Below, in pieces: positions 41,674-51,043 of a stretch of 64,000 nt of DNA (positions are counted from its first letter, which is position 1; the number at the start of each line of letters is the position of its first letter). Below the pieces are notes generated by a model. The model was not told the origin of the DNA. It ran no database searches and was given only the letters and a program-made list of their open reading frames with translations. The position numbers were made by a program, and so were the translations under genes. Source of the stretch: Streptomyces flavofungini (lineage in GTDB: Bacteria; Actinomycetota; Actinomycetes; Streptomycetales; Streptomycetaceae). The stretch lies in assembly GCF_014650815.1 (NCBI RefSeq), contig NZ_BMVR01000022.1:39067-103066 (forward strand), given 5' to 3'.

Positions 41674-42618
41674 ATGACCACTCTCCGCCCGCTGGGCTCC
41701 TCCGACCTCGAAGTCTTCCCCCTCGCCCTCGGCGGCAACGTCTTCGGCTGGACCGCCGACGAGACACAGTCCTTCGCCGTTCTCGACGCCTACACGGCTG
41801 CCGGCGGCAACTTCGTGGACACCGCCGACGTGTACTCGGCGTGGGCTCCCGGCAACAAGGGCGGCGAGTCCGAGACCGTCCTCGGCCGCTGGCTCGCCGC
41901 GCGCGGCAACCGCTCCGACGTCGTCATCGCCTCCAAGGTCGGCGCCCACCCCGACTACAAGGGCCTCGCGGCGAACACCATCAAGTCCGGAGTCGAGGAG
42001 TCGCTGCGCCGCCTCGGCACCGACTACATCGACCTGTACTACACGCACTACGACGACCCGTCCGTGCCGGTCGAGGAGTTCGTCACCGCCCTCGACGAGC
42101 TGGTGCGCTCCGGCAAGGTCCGCGCGATCGCCGCGTCCAACATCAGCGCCGATCGCCTCCAGGAGTCCCTGGACTTCTCCGACCGGGAGGGCCTGGTGCG
42201 GTACGTCGCGCTGCAGCCGCACTACAACCTGGTCTCCCGCGACACCTACGAGGGCCCGCTCCAGGAGGTCGCGTCGCGCTCCGGCCTCGCGGCCATCCCG
42301 TACTACTCGCTCGCGTCCGGCTTCCTGACCGGCAAGTACCGCCCGGGAACCCAGGTCGACAGCGCGCGGGCGGGCAACGCGGGCGCGCACCTGGAGACCG
42401 AGCGCGGGCAGCGCGTCCTCGCCGCCCTCGACGCGATAGCCGAGGAGCGCGGCGCCGAGCACGCGACGGTCGCCCTCGCCTGGCTCGCCGCCCAGCCGAC
42501 GGTGGCGGCCCCGCTCGCCTCCGCGCGCACGGTCGAGCAGCTCTCGGCGCTGCTCGCGGTGGCCGACCTGGACCTGACCGAGGGCGAGGTGGCCCGCCTC
42601 ACCGCCGCCTCGGCGTGA
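41674..42618 (+). CDS. Aldo/keto reductase
   Basis: 314 aa from ATG 41674 (MTTLRPLGSSDLEVFPLALG). A TIM-barrel NADPH reductase: catalytic Asp/Tyr in FVDTADVYSAW, Lys in VVIASKVG, His in YYTHYDDP; the cofactor region is AIPYYSLASGFLTGKYRPG, then LASARTVEQLSALLAV. Closest in style to the YajO/Tas-like group. Substrate unknown. It converges on the PrsW-like gene with only 1 bp between stops. Confidence 0.93.
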   Translation: MTTLRPLGSSDLEVFPLALGGNVFGWTADETQSFAVLDAYTAAGGNFVDTADVYSAWAPGNKGGESETVLGRWLAARGNRSDVVIASKVGAHPDYKGLAANTIKSGVEESLRRLGTDYIDLYYTHYDDPSVPVEEFVTALDELVRSGKVRAIAASNISADRLQESLDFSDREGLVRYVALQPHYNLVSRDTYEGPLQEVASRSGLAAIPYYSLASGFLTGKYRPGTQVDSARAGNAGAHLETERGQRVLAALDAIAEERGAEHATVALAWLAAQPTVAAPLASARTVEQLSALLAVADLDLTEGEVARLTAASA

Positions 42619-42619
42619 G

Positions 42620-43999
42620 TCAGGTGCGGTAGGGGTTGTACGAGGGGTAGGCGGGGCCGTACGCGGTCTGCGGTGCGCCGTGCGCGGTGCGGGGCGGGGC
42701 GTACGCGGTGTGCGGCGGGGCGCAGGTGCCGTGCGGCGGGCCGTACGCGGTGTACGGCAGCGGCACCACGACCGGTGCGGTCACCCGCGCCGCGTACGCG
42801 AGCGCCGGGCGTGCCACCTCGCGGCGCTCCCACAGCGCGTCGAGCAGTTCCCGCTCCCGGACGGCGAAGTCGGCGCGGGCCCGGCCCCGGCCCGCCCGGT
42901 GCCGCAGCAGCGCGAGCGACGTCGCGTACGTCTCGTACGCGGCGACGGTCCGCCCGCCCGGTCGGCCCAGGTGGTGCGTGGCGTAGTCGCGGGCGAGGTT
43001 CCGGGCGGGCATCGAGCCGAGCGCGAACGGCTCGGCCGCGGTGAGCCAGCCCGCCGCCACATAGGCGGGCAGCTCGGCGCGCACCAGCCGCAGTTCGCGC
43101 TGGCGCAGCCAGACGGCGAGCCAGCAGAGCAGCCCGAACAGGGGCAGCATGAAGGTCGCGTACACGACGAAGAAGCCGTACTCGCCGAAGCTCGCCGAGC
43201 CGTTCCAGAAGGCGTGCAGGCCCATCGCGAGCAGCAGCCCGGCGATCGGCAGGAGCACCCGGCGCACCGTATGGCGTTCGCCGCTGAGGGCGGCGATGCC
43301 GAAGCCGATGCCGGTGAGCACGGTGAACAGCGGATGCGCGAACGGGGACATCACCACCCGGACGAAGAACGTCGCCGCGGTCACCGACGCGAGGCCGGTC
43401 TCGCCGCTGAGCTGGTCGGTGCCGAAGGCGTTGCCGAGATAGAGGATGTTCTCGGTGAAGGCGAAGCCGGTCGCGGTGACGCCCGCTATGACGAAGCCGT
43501 CGACGACACCGGTGAAGTCGGTTCTGCGGAAGAGGAAGACGAGCAGCACGGCCGCCGCCTTCGCGGTCTCCTCGACGATCGGGGCGATGACGGTCGCGCC
43601 GAGCGTGTCGGCGCTCGTCGGGTCGGCCGTCGCCGTGGCTATCCAGCGGGTCGCGAAGCTGTTCGCCACGATCGCTATCAGCGCGGCCGCGCAGGCGCCC
43701 CAGGCGAAGGCGAACAACAGGTTCCGCCAGGGCCCGGGCGCCACCCGGTCCAGCCACCGGAACGCCGCGATCAGCAACGGCACCGGCAGCGTCGCCAGGC
43801 CCAGGCCCACCAGGAACCCCTCGGTGCCGGTCTGCTGGCGCACCAGAGCGAGGATCACCAGACCGGACAGCGCGAGCAGCGTGACCAGGGCCGCCGCCCG
43901 GATCGCCCGCCGCTGCCACCAGTGCGCATGCCGGGCCCCGGGTGCACCGGCCGACCCGGCGGGTGCCGGGCATGTCGGGTACGCGGGACTGGTGGCCAC
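42620..43999 (-). CDS. PrsW family intramembrane metalloprotease
   Basis: About 459 aa from GTG 43999 (VATSPAYPTCPAPAGSAGAP); no strong ribosome site, so the start is tentative. About eight membrane helices. The conserved motifs are IAPIVEETAKAAAVLLVF (EExxK), FAFTENILYLGNAFG and LLAMGLHAFWNGSA. PrsW in Bacillus cleaves an anti-sigma factor; in Streptomyces the targets are unknown. The C-terminus is a Tyr/Pro-rich repetitive tail (TAYGPPHGTCAPPHTAYAPP). Confidence 0.9.
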   Translation of the reverse strand: MATSPAYPTCPAPAGSAGAPGARHAHWWQRRAIRAAALVTLLALSGLVILALVRQQTGTEGFLVGLGLATLPVPLLIAAFRWLDRVAPGPWRNLLFAFAWGACAAALIAIVANSFATRWIATATADPTSADTLGATVIAPIVEETAKAAAVLLVFLFRRTDFTGVVDGFVIAGVTATGFAFTENILYLGNAFGTDQLSGETGLASVTAATFFVRVVMSPFAHPLFTVLTGIGFGIAALSGERHTVRRVLLPIAGLLLAMGLHAFWNGSASFGEYGFFVVYATFMLPLFGLLCWLAVWLRQRELRLVRAELPAYVAAGWLTAAEPFALGSMPARNLARDYATHHLGRPGGRTVAAYETYATSLALLRHRAGRGRARADFAVRERELLDALWERREVARPALAYAARVTAPVVVPLPYTAYGPPHGTCAPPHTAYAPPRTAHGAPQTAYGPAYPSYNPYRT

Positions 44000-44058
44000 G
44001 GCTTTGACAGTAACGAGGGTTGCGGCGGACCGCGATGGTGCCTCGGGGTCCGGGGGTC

Positions 44059-44958
44059 TCAGGAGCGGGGCGGGGCCTTGGGGGCGGTCGGGGCTGCTGT
44101 TGTGTCTGCCGGGGGCGCGGGAGGTGCTTCCGCCGGGGGCGCGGGGGGCGTTTCCGCCGGGGTCGGCTGCGGCTGCTCCGTGAGGGTGGCGGCGCGGCGG
44201 AACAGGAGGTCGTGGACGACGTGGCCCTTCCGCAGGCCCTGGCCCTCGAAGCGGGTCTGCGGCCGGAAGTCCGGCCGGGGCGCGTACCCGCCGTCCTCCC
44301 GCACGTTCTCGAAGTCCGGATGCGCGGTGAGCACCTCCAGCATGTGCTCCGCGTACGGCTCCCAGTCGGTCGCGCAGTGCAGCACGGCTCCCGGCTTCAG
44401 CCGGGGCGCGAGCAGGCTCAGGAACTCCGGCTGGATCAGCCGCCGCTTGTTGTGCCGGGCCTTCGGCCACGGGTCCGGGAAGTACACACGGACCCCGTCC
44501 AGGGCCTCCGGCGCGAGCATCTCCGTCAACAGGATCACGGCGTCGCCGTTCGCCACCCGCACATTGGACAGCCCGTTCCGCTCCGCGAGACCCAGCAGGT
44601 TGCCCTGGCCGGGGGTGTGGACGTCCACGGCGAGGATGCGGGTGCCGGGGTCGGCGGCGGCCATCTTGGCGGTGGCCTCGCCCATGCCGAAGCCGATCTC
44701 CAGGACGACGGGCGTCGGCCGACCGTCCGGCTGCTCGTCCGCTGCGAACAGTTCGTCCAGGTCCAGGACTTCCTTGCCGTCGATGTCCAGCCCCCACTGG
44801 GGCCAGAGCCTGACCAGGGCGTCGCCCTGGGCGGTGGTGACGCGGCTGCGGCGCGGCGTGAAGCTGCGGATCCGCCGCTCGAACCTCGACCCGGTCGGGT
44901 CGGGGGCGGGTCCGTCGGGGAAGCGGGGGGTGCCCTTCGGGCGGGGATTCTCAGACAC
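44059..44958 (-). CDS. trmB: tRNA (guanine-N7)-methyltransferase TrmB
   Basis: 299 aa from ATG 44958 (MSENPRPKGTPRFPDGPAPD). Makes m7G46 in tRNA using SAM. SAM motif VVLEIGFGMGEATAKMAA; catalytic and tRNA-binding RVYFPDPWPKARHNKRRLIQ; TDWEPYAEHML. The C-terminus carries an unusual Pro/Ala/Glu repeat tail (ETPPAPPAEAPPAPP) of about 40 residues after the domain end. Upstream of the PrsW gene by 59 bp, same strand. Confidence 0.96.
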   Translation of the reverse strand: MSENPRPKGTPRFPDGPAPDPTGSRFERRIRSFTPRRSRVTTAQGDALVRLWPQWGLDIDGKEVLDLDELFAADEQPDGRPTPVVLEIGFGMGEATAKMAAADPGTRILAVDVHTPGQGNLLGLAERNGLSNVRVANGDAVILLTEMLAPEALDGVRVYFPDPWPKARHNKRRLIQPEFLSLLAPRLKPGAVLHCATDWEPYAEHMLEVLTAHPDFENVREDGGYAPRPDFRPQTRFEGQGLRKGHVVHDLLFRRAATLTEQPQPTPAETPPAPPAEAPPAPPADTTAAPTAPKAPPRS

Positions 44959-45023
44959 AGTGGGGCGATTTTACCGGGGGTGGACCCTGCGGGGCGTTCC
45001 CCGGTCCCGCCCCTTCCCGATCC

Positions 45024-45068
45024 TGGGGCTCCGCCCCAGACCCCGCTCCTCAAACGCCGGAGGGGCTG
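45024..45068. repeat. Streptomyces dispersed GGGGCTCCGCCCC-type repeat
   Basis: TGGGGCTCCGCCCCA (hairpin) followed by GACCCCGCTCCTCAAACGCC and GGAGGGGCTG. I recognise this combination as a short repeat common between genes in many Streptomyces genomes, possibly a terminator. Here it lies between trmB and lhgO (44,959-45,142). Confidence 0.6.
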
Positions 45069-45142
45069 GAACCTACCGGCACATTCTCAGCCCCCCGGTT
45101 CCGGAGAAGGGGCTGGACCGGGGTGCCCCGCGAGGGCACCGC

Positions 45143-46348
45143 TCACAGCGCGGCCAGGACCCGCCGCGCCACCTCCCGCCCGATCGGCAGCGATGCCGTC
45201 GCGGCAGGCGAGGGTGCGTTGAGGATGTGGACGGCCCGAGCCCCCTCCCGGATGAGGAAGTCGTCGACGAGCGTCCCGTCCCGCAGCACGGCCTGCGCCC
45301 GCACCCCCGCCGAAGCGGGAAGGAGATCCTCGGCCCGCACGGCGGGCAGCAGCCGCCGCACGGCGTCGGTGAAGGCCCCCTTGGACAGCGACCGCCGCAG
45401 CTCCCCGGCCCCGTACCGCCAGTGCTCCCGGGCCATCCGCCAGGCTCCCGGCCAGGCGAAGGTCCCGGCGAGCTCACGGGGATGGACGACGGACCACCCG
45501 TACCCCTCGCGGGCGAGCGCGGGCACGGCGTTGGGCCCGACGTGCACACCCCCGTCGACGCCGCGCGTGAGGTGCACGCCGAGGAAGGGAAAGGCGGGAT
45601 CCGGCACGGGATAGACGAGCCCCCGCACGAGCCCGGGCCGCGCCAGCGTGAAGTACTCCCCTCGGAAGGGCACGATCCGCATCCCGGGGTCGTCCCCGGT
45701 GAGCCGGGCGACCCGGTCGCAGTGGAGCCCGGCACAGTTCACCAGGACCTTGCCGCGCACGACGTCGCCGGAGGCGGTGCGCACGGCGACCCCGAGGTCG
45801 GCGCGCCGGTCGACCCGCACGACCTCCGCCCCGTAGCGCACCTCGACCCCGGAGGCCCGGGCGAGCTGCGCGGCGACGGCTCCGTAGTCGCATATCCCGG
45901 TGGTGCCGACGTGGATGGCGGCGAGGCCCTCCACGCAGGGTTCGTACTCGGCGATCTGGGCGGGTCCCAGCTCGCGGACGGGAATGCCGTTCTCCCGGCC
46001 CCGCTGGACGAGGGCGTGCAGCCGGGGCAGCTCGGCGCGGTCGGTGGCGACGATGAGCTTGCCGGTGACCTCGTGCGGGATGCCGTACTCGGCGCAGAAC
46101 TTGACCATCTCGGCGGCCCCGCGCACGGCGTACCGCGCTTTGAGGGAGCCGGGGCGGTAGTAGATCCCGCTGTGGATGACGCCGCTGTTGCGCCCCGTCT
46201 GGTGGCGGGCGGGGCCGCGCTCCTTCTCCAGGACGGTGACCCGGGTGCCGGGCGCGGCCCGCGTCAGGGCATACGCCGTCGCAAGGCCGACGATCCCGCC
46301 CCCGACCACGAGCACGTCACAGTCGTACGCCACAGCACCTCGCCCCAT
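45143..46348 (-). CDS. lhgO: L-2-hydroxyglutarate oxidase LhgO
   Basis: 401 aa from ATG 46348 behind GGTGGGAGGTGAAGG. An FAD-dependent DAO-family oxidase. The dinucleotide site is DVLVVGGGIVGLATAYALTR, then HQTGRNSGVIHSGIYYRPGS, the LhgO signature; FRGEYFTLA; GVHLTRGVDGGVHVGPNAV; HILNAPSPAATASLPIG at the end. Oxidises L-2-hydroxyglutarate to 2-oxoglutarate (metabolite repair). Confidence 0.95.
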   Translation of the reverse strand: MGRGAVAYDCDVLVVGGGIVGLATAYALTRAAPGTRVTVLEKERGPARHQTGRNSGVIHSGIYYRPGSLKARYAVRGAAEMVKFCAEYGIPHEVTGKLIVATDRAELPRLHALVQRGRENGIPVRELGPAQIAEYEPCVEGLAAIHVGTTGICDYGAVAAQLARASGVEVRYGAEVVRVDRRADLGVAVRTASGDVVRGKVLVNCAGLHCDRVARLTGDDPGMRIVPFRGEYFTLARPGLVRGLVYPVPDPAFPFLGVHLTRGVDGGVHVGPNAVPALAREGYGWSVVHPRELAGTFAWPGAWRMAREHWRYGAGELRRSLSKGAFTDAVRRLLPAVRAEDLLPASAGVRAQAVLRDGTLVDDFLIREGARAVHILNAPSPAATASLPIGREVARRVLAAL

Positions 46349-46469
46349 CGCCCTTCACCTCCCACCCCCGATACTGCCTTGCGCCACTGACAACCCCGCC
46401 AAACCTGCGATCGGGGAGCGCCGGAGCGCGCCCGTGCCCGCGGTGGACGACCGTGCCGCGGGGCCGGGC

Positions 46470-47933
46470 CTACGCGGGCGCGACCAGCAGCGGCCGCGCC
46501 CGTTCCCGCAGCTCCACCACCCGGGGCTCGTCGCCGTACGGCTCCAGGCGGTGCAGCAGGTCCTTCACGTACTCCGTGGTCCGGGCGGAGGAGATCCGTC
46601 CGGCGACCTCCACGGCCCGCACCCCCTGCTCGCAGGCGGCGTCGAGGTTCCCCGACTCCAGCTCGGCGACGGCCGACACCACGAGCCGTAACCCGTGCGA
46701 GCGCACGAACTCCTCGGTGGGCCGCGACAGCGCCTGCTCGGTGAAGCGGCGCACCTGGCGGGGCGCCTTCAGGTCGCGGTAGCACTCGGCGGCGTCCGCG
46801 GCGAAGCGGTCGTAGCCGTAGAAGCCGAGCCAGGAGGGGTCGTTGTCGCCGTCCCTGGCCCGCTCCAGCCAGCCCTCGGCGGCCCGCAGCGCGGCCCCGG
46901 CGGCGGGCGCGTCGCTGGCGCGCGCGTGCGCGCGTGCCTCCACGAGCCGGAAGAAGCTCATGGTGCGCGCGGTGGCGAGCCCCCTGTTGCGTTCGAGCGC
47001 GGCCTGCGCCAGGTCCACGCCCTCGTCCCCGAAGCCGCGGTACGTCGCCTGGAGGGACATGGACGCGAGGACGTACCCCCCGAGGGGCACGTCGGCGGCC
47101 GCGCGGGCGAGCCGCAGGGCCTGGATGTAGTACCGCTGCGCGGCCTCCTGCTGGCCGGTGTCGAAGGCCATCCACCCGGCGAGCCGGGTGAGTTCGGCGC
47201 TGGCTCCGAAGAGGGCGCGGCCCACTTCGTCGGAGTACGAACCGAGCAGCAGCGGCGCCGCCTCGACGCGCAGGCACTCGGGGACCATGGAGGAACGCCA
47301 GTCCCCGCCGCCGTACTTGGAGTCCCAGCGGCGCGCGTCCTCGGCCGCCTCGCGCAGTTTCAGGACGTCGCTGTGGCCGACCTTCATCGGCGGTCCGCCG
47401 TCGTCCTGGTGGGCCGCGTCGGGCCCCCCGTCGAGAGAGGCGTGCGAGGCGTGCGAAGCGTCACGCGCGACGGAGCTGTCGGCCGGGGTTATCAGCCAGC
47501 GGGACGCGGGCGTGGCGTACGCGCTGACCGCGAAGGAGCCGGCCAGGGACTGCCAGATGCCGCCGCCGGTCCTGCGTCCGGCCAGGTCCAGGCGGTACAG
47601 CTCGGTGGCCGACTTCACGGCGGCGCCCACGTCGCGCGGGAAGGCGAGACCCACTTCGGGGGCCGGATCCGCGTCGGCGAGGCCGATTTCGTGCAGCGGC
47701 ACGGGGCGGCCGAGCTTCTGCCCGATGGCAGCGGCGATGAGGTGCGGGGCGGCGCCCTGCGGCACCATGCCCTTGGACACCCAGCGGGCCACCGAGGTCT
47801 TGTCGTAGCGAAGCGTCAACCCGCGTTGGGCACCGAGGTCGTTGACCCGGCGCGCGAGTCCCGCGTTGCTGATTCCCGCGAGGGCGAGAACGGTGCCGAG
47901 CTTTTCGTTCGGCCCGCGTTGCTCCCTGGACAT
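46470..47933 (-). CDS. NsdA/ORF1590-like developmental regulator
   Basis: 487 aa from ATG 47933 (MSREQRGPNEKLGTVLALAG) behind GAGGGGTGG. The N-terminal HTH is GISNAGLARRVNDLGAQRGL, then KTSVARWVSKGMVPQGAAPH. The rest is TPR-like helices (QEAAQRYYIQALRLARAAAD; LASMSLQATYRGFGDEGVDL). This architecture is that of Streptomyces sporulation-associated proteins (S. griseus ORF1590, NsdA). Probably a regulator of development or antibiotic production; family from recognition, target unknown. Confidence 0.85.
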   Translation of the reverse strand: MSREQRGPNEKLGTVLALAGISNAGLARRVNDLGAQRGLTLRYDKTSVARWVSKGMVPQGAAPHLIAAAIGQKLGRPVPLHEIGLADADPAPEVGLAFPRDVGAAVKSATELYRLDLAGRRTGGGIWQSLAGSFAVSAYATPASRWLITPADSSVARDASHASHASLDGGPDAAHQDDGGPPMKVGHSDVLKLREAAEDARRWDSKYGGGDWRSSMVPECLRVEAAPLLLGSYSDEVGRALFGASAELTRLAGWMAFDTGQQEAAQRYYIQALRLARAAADVPLGGYVLASMSLQATYRGFGDEGVDLAQAALERNRGLATARTMSFFRLVEARAHARASDAPAAGAALRAAEGWLERARDGDNDPSWLGFYGYDRFAADAAECYRDLKAPRQVRRFTEQALSRPTEEFVRSHGLRLVVSAVAELESGNLDAACEQGVRAVEVAGRISSARTTEYVKDLLHRLEPYGDEPRVVELRERARPLLVAPA

Positions 47934-48747
47934 GGCCACCCCTCGACACAGACGGCTGCCGGGCAGTGGCTTGACCGCGCGGCATTCGTGCTGCGTTCCC
48001 CGGGGACAGCGATGGGCGCCCGGCCCGTCGGCGTGTCGCGCGCCGCGGCCCCGTATCCCCGGCCGCAAGAGCACTTGGCCGAGCCCCCAGGTATATGCCT
48101 CCGCGAAAACATCAGCACACCCAGCGTAGTTCCACGGATCCCAAGCGTTAAGAGGCGCAGTTCCGTATGGCGAGATTGTTGTCTGTACGGGAGTGCGGGG
48201 CCGCCGCTGCGCGCTCCGGGTGTGTGGCCGTGCGCCTGTGTGTGCGCTCTTCTCCGGCCATGTGGGGAGCGCTTCCATGGTGATGCGTGGGTCGGCCCGC
48301 TGCGCTGGAGTCAGTGGGCTGGGGGACACCGCCGCCTCCATCCCCGCGGGCGGCGGACCGGTCCGGGAGGCGAGCACCGCCTCCCGGGCTGTGCGTGGGT
48401 GTCGCGGCACGGTGGGGCGTGTTCGGCCATGGCTGAATTGGCCGAAAATCGACCCCACGAAAGTGTGCCCAAGCCGTCCCACGTCCCCTTGTCGGTGCCG
48501 TTGCGGCCTCAACGACCGATCGCCCAGGGCGCGTTCGCGCCGGTGTGAGCGCCTCCGTAGGCACTCCCGCGCGCCTCCTTCGTGGCAGCATGGGACCTCG
48601 GTCCCTCGGTTCCCGGGCGCACTGGTGCCGCTTCTGGCCCCCGCTCCCCGGTTTCCGTACTCGGGCGGACCAGTCGCGGATCAGTCCCGGACGACCTCCG
48701 GGGCGGTTCCTGGGCGCACTGGTCGCCCACAGCCTGTGGAGGCGGCG
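47934..48747. promoter_or_regulatory. Long gap between divergent regulator and asparagine-synthase-like gene
   Basis: 814 bp without a supported gene; frames here are extensions of downstream shadows. It contains an inverted repeat TTCGGCCA (48422-48429) / TGGCCGAA (48439-48446) with a 9-bp spacer, and AT-richer islands near 48080-48190. It should hold both divergent promoters. Confidence 0.5.
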
Positions 48748-50838
48748 ATGCGGTGGTTGGTGGGGTGGAGCAGTACCACCACGGGGCCTACGCCCGCCGT
48801 AGGCACGGCGGGTGCCACCGGTGCCGACGGCGAGACGCTGCACCCCGTGGGGTCCCAGCTCCTGTGGGGTGACCCGGACCCGCTGTGGGCGGTCGGCGAC
48901 TGGCGCGCCGACGAAGTGCGCACCGTGAAGGCCGACGACCGCACCCGCATCGCCGTGCTCGGCACCTGCGGCGCCAGCGACGAGGAGCTGCGGGTCAGCC
49001 TGTTCGCCGCGCGCGGCGGCGCCCTGCGGCACCTCACGGCCTGGCCCGGCAGCTACACCGCGGTCGTCCAGGTCGGCCGCCGCGTGATGATCGCCGGTGA
49101 CCTGGCGGGCGCGCGGCCCGTGTTCTTCACCTCCTGGGCGGGCGGCACGGCGTACGCGACGGCCGCGCTGCCGCTCGCCGACCTCATCGAGGCCAACCTG
49201 GACATCGGGCACCTCGCGGCGCTGCTCGCGGCCCCCGACGTCCCGGAGGCGCTGCAGGACTCGACCCCGTACCAGGACGTGCGCCGTGTGCCTCCGGGGC
49301 ATGCGCTCATCCTCCGCGCGGGCGCACGGGAGATCGCCGGGTACGAACCCGTCGCCTCGCTCGCCGTCGCGGCGCCCGCGGCCGACGAGGCCGGTGCGCT
49401 CGGTGGGGTGCGGGACGCCCTCGTGGAGGCGGTCCGCGCACGACTGCGGGCGCCACGGCACGTACCCGGCACGGACATCGACCCCGGGCCCGTGCCCGGC
49501 ATGGGGCCCGCCGAGCGGCGGGCCGCGCGGGGCATGCCCGTGCCCGGCATCGGAGCCGACCTCTCCGGAGGGCCCGCCTCGGGAACCCTCGCCCTCCTGG
49601 CCGCCGGTCTGCCCGGGATGCCCGGCACGGTCCTCGGGCACGGCACCGGCGCGGGGGAGCGGCTCCTCGCCGTCACCTTCAACGACCTCGTGTCCGGCGG
49701 CCGCGAGGCCGAACTGGAGCGCGCGGGCGCCATCGCCGCCAACCCCCGGCTGCACCACGTCGTCGTCGCGGCGGGCGAGGAGGCGCTGCCGTACGCCGAT
49801 CTGGACGGGCCGCTCACCGACGAACCCAGCGCCGTCATCGTCACCGCCCAGCGGCACCGCGCGCGGCTCGCGTCGGGCAGCGCCGATCACTTCACCGGCT
49901 ACGGCGCGCGGCAGGTCCTCGACGCCCATCCGGCGCGCCTGGCCGACCTGTTGATGGACCGCAAGCGGCGGCACCTGGTGCGGCCCGTGACGGCCCTCGC
50001 CAAGGCCGAGGGCTCCGTCATGGTCCCCGCGCGCGTGTACGGCGCCGCGCGCAAGCTCGCCCGTACGACGCACCGCGCGGGCGTCCAGTCGCTCGCCGAC
50101 CGCCTCCTCCACCGCCAGTTCGAGGAGCCCGGCGGGGCCGTGGGCGCCTCCCTCGCCGCCCTGGCCTGGTCCAGACCGGGGCCGGCGGCGCGCTGGCTGA
50201 CCGGTGAGGCCCTCGCAGAAGTATCGGTTCGCCTCCAGGAGACGGCGACGCGGCCGGGCCCCGGGCCCGGCCAGCGGCCCGGCGAGTTCCGCGCGCGTGC
50301 GGCGCTGTTCCGGCACGCGGCGGATCTGCGCGTCCTGGAGCAGGCCGCCGAGGTGCGTTTCCAGCGGCTGCACGCGCCGTTCCTCGACAACCAGGTCGTA
50401 CGCGCCTGCCGGGCGCTGCCGGAGTCCCTGCGGGTACGGCCCGGGGCGCGCGCCGCGATCCTGCGCAGCGTCCTCGAAGGCGCCGGGGTCACCGAGCTCC
50501 CGCCCGGCTGGGGGGCGCCCTCGCACGCCTCCGCGGCCGCCGCCGCCCGCACCGGGCTGCGGGTCGCCGTGCACGACCTCGTCGACCTCTTCGACACCCC
50601 CCTGCTCGCCCAGGCGGGGCTCGTCGAGGCCCGCGTCGTCCGCAAGGCCCTGCGGGCCGCTGCCGACGGCGAACCCCTCCCGCTGGACGGCCTCGCCGAC
50701 CTCGTCTCCACCGAGATCTGGCTCCGCCGCCTCCTCTCCCGCCGCGGCACCTGCTGGACCGGCACCCCGGCCCGCCAACGCGCGGTCCCCACCGGCACGG
50801 TCGTCCCGGAACGGGGCGCACTGGGCGCGGGCCGCTGA
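48748..50838 (+). CDS. Asparagine-synthase-related protein with degenerate motifs
   Basis: 696 aa. ATG 48748 is preceded by GGAGGCGGCG. The start MRWLVGWSSTTTGPTPAVGT lacks the Cys2 nucleophile of glutaminase domains. The N-terminal half still looks Ntn-like (VGDWRADEVRT; LTAWPGSYTAVVQ; IAGDLAGARPVFF). The synthetase half carries SGGPAS at about residue 272, where AsnB has SGGxDS, so the pyrophosphate-loop Asp is absent. The C-terminal part (HAPFLDNQVVRACRALPESL) is typical of AsnB and lasso cyclases. Not obviously a functional asparagine synthetase; no precursor-peptide gene is evident nearby. Confidence 0.85.
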   Translation: MRWLVGWSSTTTGPTPAVGTAGATGADGETLHPVGSQLLWGDPDPLWAVGDWRADEVRTVKADDRTRIAVLGTCGASDEELRVSLFAARGGALRHLTAWPGSYTAVVQVGRRVMIAGDLAGARPVFFTSWAGGTAYATAALPLADLIEANLDIGHLAALLAAPDVPEALQDSTPYQDVRRVPPGHALILRAGAREIAGYEPVASLAVAAPAADEAGALGGVRDALVEAVRARLRAPRHVPGTDIDPGPVPGMGPAERRAARGMPVPGIGADLSGGPASGTLALLAAGLPGMPGTVLGHGTGAGERLLAVTFNDLVSGGREAELERAGAIAANPRLHHVVVAAGEEALPYADLDGPLTDEPSAVIVTAQRHRARLASGSADHFTGYGARQVLDAHPARLADLLMDRKRRHLVRPVTALAKAEGSVMVPARVYGAARKLARTTHRAGVQSLADRLLHRQFEEPGGAVGASLAALAWSRPGPAARWLTGEALAEVSVRLQETATRPGPGPGQRPGEFRARAALFRHAADLRVLEQAAEVRFQRLHAPFLDNQVVRACRALPESLRVRPGARAAILRSVLEGAGVTELPPGWGAPSHASAAAAARTGLRVAVHDLVDLFDTPLLAQAGLVEARVVRKALRAAADGEPLPLDGLADLVSTEIWLRRLLSRRGTCWTGTPARQRAVPTGTVVPERGALGAGR

Positions 50839-50919
50839 CCGCTGCGCGGGGCTCAGCGGGACGGCGTGCGCCAGCCTCGGCGCGGGGTGCAGCGGACGGT
50901 GGCGCCAGCCCCGGCCGGG

Positions 50920-50985
50920 GGTTCGCCGGAACGCTCCACCAACTCCGGCCCGGGGTTCGCCGGAACGCTCCACCAACCCCGGCGG
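50920..50985 (+). repeat. 34-bp tandem duplication
   Basis: GGTTCGCCGGAACGCTCCAC begins at 50920 and again at 50954; the units are nearly identical over about 32 bp. Confidence 0.8.
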
Positions 50986-50998
50986 CCCCGCAACCACC

Positions 50999-51019
50999 CC
51001 GCCGCTCCGCGGCGGTTTT
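50999..51019 (+). terminator. Terminator downstream of the asparagine-synthase-like gene
   Basis: Stem CCGCCGC (50999-51005) with 51009-51015, loop TCC, followed by TTTT. Confidence 0.75.
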
Positions 51020-51043
51020 CTCCCACCCGCCCACCCGTTTACT

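Noticed and set aside
42680..46390. 1236-codon plus-strand open frame
   Set aside because: Antisense shadow of the PrsW, trmB and lhgO genes, each supported by full family motifs on the minus strand.
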